Source: Acidobacteriota bacterium | GTDB taxonomy: Bacteria; Acidobacteriota; Terriglobia; UBA7540 | Length of the DNA stretch: 34,334 bases | Direction of reading: 5' to 3' | NCBI GenBank assembly: GCA_003165315.1 | Contig: PLSX01000098.1 | Location: forward strand, 1 to 34,334 | Part shown: piece by piece, positions 31,675 through 34,334 of the stretch | Layout: each line of letters opens with the position of its first letter | Position numbering within the stretch: the stretch's first letter is position 1 | Made by a program: the position numbers and the translations under genes | The notes under the pieces: generated by a model | What the model was told of the DNA's origin: nothing | Database searches by the model: none | Seen by the model: the letters and a program-made list of their open reading frames with translations, nothing else

Positions 31675-34233
31675 TTACTGCTCCAGCACATTGACTTCAC
31701 GAATTTCCCCTCCGGCGCGAGGCACGCGAAGGGTTTTAATTTCCAAAGGCCGGAACGATCCCTTCCACCGCCGGTTCACAAGACCAAGGTTTAGCGTTGC
31801 AGTGGTTGCTCGCCCCTCGGTCTCATAGCAGCGCACAATGAGGTCGTCCCCATCCTCTGCCTTCTTGACGGCAGAAACCACCACGTTCGGCGCATCAACA
31901 GAAAGAAAGGATGCGGAGCCGGGCCGGGTTCCGGGATGAATGCCCTGGTAGAGAACAGGGACCGGCGCCGTGAACTCCTCCGCTATTCGCACAATCCCAG
32001 CCTCCCGCCATCCCGCCGCGTGGGGAACCAGAAGCATTCGAAAAATCTGGCGGCCCTGATCCTGCCACATGTATTCGCCGTCCGGTTTCAGCTCGCGCTC
32101 AAATTGCGCATAGACCGGGCTGCGCACAATGGAAATGCGGAGGTCGCTGCCGTTAACGCTGTACCCGTACTTCGCATCGTTGATCACCGCCAAACCATAC
32201 TGACTTGCACCTCGCTCGCCGCTAACATCGATCCAACGCTGGCCCGGATCTTCATCGCCCTGCGCCTTTCGCACCTTGTAACCATAGGCGATTTCGTAAG
32301 TGGGCTGCGGATTCTGGACGTCCACTGGAAAAGAGAACTTCAGGACTTTCAGGTGCTCGTGCCAATCCAGGGCTACCCGCTTTTCAACGGTACGCCCCCC
32401 GGCATAAAGCGACCAGTCGGTTTCCAAAGACGACCCGCCATAACGTGTACGCACGCGGATGGTAGCACGCAGTGGGCCATTTTCAAGCACATGGAAACGG
32501 GCGTTGGCGAACGTCCCGAGTTCCTTGGTGTAAGCCTTTACGTCGTGGCTCCAAGTATCGCTGGGATCGTCCAGGACCACGGCACGGCCCTTTCCATTGC
32601 CGAATACCTCCGCCTTCGCGTCCTTATCGTAAATCGAATAAGTCCCGTCGTCAGCGAAGTGAACTCGCAGGTGCTCATTCTCAAGTTCATTCCCCTCAGC
32701 GTGAACCCGCGATTCCGGCATGGTGGCCGGAGGTACCTTCCGCAACTGAAATTGCCGGTATCCGAAGGCGGGAACGGGGGCGCGAAACACCAGGCGTTTG
32801 CGGTCATCAATCGTGGTCGTCGCCTGCGCCCATTGGTGGGGAATGGCACGACCTTGATCGTCCACGAGGGAAGAGTTCGTCTGGATGGATTGGGATTCCA
32901 GTGTGGCGCCCGAGGTCCACTCCCAGCCCAGTTCGTATTCAACATTCAAGTTGGCATCCCAGGCGTGGGGATTGAAGACCACCACGTACTCGGAGCTCGC
33001 ATCAGGTGTGGGAATTTGCCAGGTAATTTTTTCCGCTGCGCGGTACATGGCCTGGGTTCCCACTTCGATGGCATATCCATGCGCCTGGCGCGCCATCTCG
33101 TAGTGCGCAGGAAGGGCGCTTCCTGCCAGACTGTCATGGAACTGCATGAGCAGCAATTTCTTCCACGCGGAGGTGAAATCACCCTGGGGATAATCCGATC
33201 CCGCCACCACCGAGCCCAGCAGGGCGAATTTTTCCCCCGTCACCAGCGCCGCTTCTGCCGTCCGGTTGTTTTTCTTGACCTCGGAAACAGCGGTGTAACA
33301 TCCCACGGAATGGTGCTGCAAATCATCAGCAAGAACCGGGAGGTTGGGCCGATCCTTGACCTCGGTGAAATACTTATCCGGCGTGCTGAAGATCATAGCC
33401 GGCGCCCCAGGCTCCTTGCGGGATGCCTGGATGGATTGAATATTGATTTTGGTGGGGCCGCCGCCATGGTCGCCCGCACCGTAAAACGCCATCAAATCCT
33501 TGGTCGGCTCCGGCAAGTTCGTCACGATTCGGTGTACGCGGTGCATGATTGGGCCGTCGTAATCGCCATAAGCAATGGGGATATGATAGGCAAGAATACG
33601 TGTTCCGTCCGCGCCTTCCCACCAGAACAAGTCGGAGGGCAAGGTCTTCTCCTGCGGCTGCGGACGCATAAAAATATACCCTCGCAGTCCCTGCAGCTTG
33701 AGAATCTGCGGCAATGTTCCAGGATGACCAAACGAATCAGGATTGGAGCCAATCTCCACCTTGCGGCCGAATAGCTGCTCGAATTCGCGCTGGCCGTATA
33801 GGCCCTGCCGGACAAGAGCTTCACCATTCGGAATGTTCACGTCTGGCTCAACCCACCAACCTCCCACCACCGACCATCGACCTTCCTTAACGCGCTGGCG
33901 GATTTCATCCATCAATTTTGGGTCGGTCGCGGCAACCCACTCATAGAACTGAGCTGAGCTGGCTGTGAAGGTAAACTCCGGATCTTCTTTCATGCGTTCC
34001 AGCGCTGAGCGGAAGGCGCTGACCACCGCGGACATGCCCTCCGGCCACGTCCAGAGCCAGACGGCATCAATATGCGAGTTCCCGATCATGTGGAATTTGT
34101 ACAGGGAGGCATTGGACGGCCACGGTTCCGGCGCAGGCAAATTTGAAGATTGCGCCGCCACGTTCAGCGCCAGCAAACTCGCGGCGGAAATAATCTGAGC
34201 TATCAAGAGGATTCGAATGAACGGCGCCTTCAT
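31675..34233 (-). CDS. Secreted glycoside hydrolase family 38 alpha-mannosidase
   Basis: An 852-residue exported enzyme. Residues 1-28 form a signal peptide (FIRILLIAQIISAASLLALNVAAQ). The GH38 catalytic domain opens with KFHMIGNSHIDAVWLWTWPEG, giving zinc ligands H54 and D56. SNPDSFGHPG contains D166, the expected nucleophile and third ligand, and YGAGDHGGGP carries the late zinc histidine. The central three-helix bundle and large C-terminal beta domains are present, including the KDAKAEVFGNGKGRAVVLDDPSD region, so it looks full length. It cleaves terminal alpha-mannose from oligosaccharides in a retaining reaction, here probably in the periplasm. The ATG at 34233 is preferred over the frame from 34320 because AGGA lies seven bases upstream and places the signal peptide at the start. 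It is followed by the RhaT-like carrier gene. Confidence 0.92.
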   Translation of the reverse strand: MKAPFIRILLIAQIISAASLLALNVAAQSSNLPAPEPWPSNASLYKFHMIGNSHIDAVWLWTWPEGMSAVVSAFRSALERMKEDPEFTFTASSAQFYEWVAATDPKLMDEIRQRVKEGRWSVVGGWWVEPDVNIPNGEALVRQGLYGQREFEQLFGRKVEIGSNPDSFGHPGTLPQILKLQGLRGYIFMRPQPQEKTLPSDLFWWEGADGTRILAYHIPIAYGDYDGPIMHRVHRIVTNLPEPTKDLMAFYGAGDHGGGPTKINIQSIQASRKEPGAPAMIFSTPDKYFTEVKDRPNLPVLADDLQHHSVGCYTAVSEVKKNNRTAEAALVTGEKFALLGSVVAGSDYPQGDFTSAWKKLLLMQFHDSLAGSALPAHYEMARQAHGYAIEVGTQAMYRAAEKITWQIPTPDASSEYVVVFNPHAWDANLNVEYELGWEWTSGATLESQSIQTNSSLVDDQGRAIPHQWAQATTTIDDRKRLVFRAPVPAFGYRQFQLRKVPPATMPESRVHAEGNELENEHLRVHFADDGTYSIYDKDAKAEVFGNGKGRAVVLDDPSDTWSHDVKAYTKELGTFANARFHVLENGPLRATIRVRTRYGGSSLETDWSLYAGGRTVEKRVALDWHEHLKVLKFSFPVDVQNPQPTYEIAYGYKVRKAQGDEDPGQRWIDVSGERGASQYGLAVINDAKYGYSVNGSDLRISIVRSPVYAQFERELKPDGEYMWQDQGRQIFRMLLVPHAAGWREAGIVRIAEEFTAPVPVLYQGIHPGTRPGSASFLSVDAPNVVVSAVKKAEDGDDLIVRCYETEGRATTATLNLGLVNRRWKGSFRPLEIKTLRVPRAGGEIREVNVLEQ

Positions 34234-34334
34234 GACGTTTTCCTTTCCAGGGACCTCATGGTGTGGTATCCAAAACCCGCCCGACGAAGCACCAAATCGA
34301 GCCAATTCAGCCCGTATCAAGCCATTTAAGAATG

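Noticed and set aside
31936..33774. A 612-codon plus-strand frame
   Set aside because: It is antisense to the GH38 gene, which has intact catalytic motifs. Long antisense frames are expected in GC-rich coding DNA.

Overview
The window looks like chromosomal DNA from an acidobacterium. The main evidence is a 1,090-residue Oar-type TonB-dependent receptor with an N-terminal carboxypeptidase-regulatory-like domain, a form greatly expanded in Acidobacteriota. Several exported enzymes with twin-arginine-type N-termini and a large share of glycan-degradation genes agree with this. The taxonomic call is an inference; there is no rRNA or marker gene here. I see no tRNA, rRNA, CRISPR array, integrase or intact transposase.

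Layout. Positions 1-1,600 hold two small plus-strand genes (a PNPOx-fold flavoprotein-like protein and a two-helix membrane protein) among mosaic palindromic repeats. From about 22,009 down to 1,608 almost everything is on the minus strand. In transcription order this run holds the Oar-like receptor, a 739-residue exported protein of unknown function, a NanE-ROK fusion, an exported amidohydrolase, an exported Gfo/Idh/MocA oxidoreductase, a large secreted alpha/beta hydrolase, an ACS-family MFS carrier and a second Gfo/Idh/MocA protein. It continues with a class III aminotransferase, an MttB-superfamily methyltransferase without pyrrolysine, two half-size EamA transporters and a third Gfo/Idh/MocA protein. 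Upstream of the receptor, a NagX/HGSNAT-like membrane acyltransferase (minus) and a GH3 glycosidase (plus) are divergent. The right end has a large CehA/McbA-type metallohydrolase divergent from a GntR/UTRA regulator, then a GH38 alpha-mannosidase followed by a RhaT-family sugar symporter.

How the genes may work together. The left-centre part reads as an uptake and catabolic locus. The receptor would bring an oligosaccharide across the outer membrane, exported hydrolases, an esterase and an oxidoreductase would trim or oxidise it, and an ACS carrier would import an acidic product. NanE-ROK and the NagX-like protein point to amino-sugar metabolism. The MttB/aminotransferase/paired-EamA block looks like a separate module for a quaternary or methylated amine; no corrinoid protein or activase is present here, so partners would have to be elsewhere. 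The right end looks like a mannoside-type unit.

The least explained items are the paired EamA/MttB/aminotransferase module, the 739-residue three-domain protein, a 37-codon signal-peptide-like ORF before the CehA/McbA gene, and two kinds of dispersed palindromic repeat.
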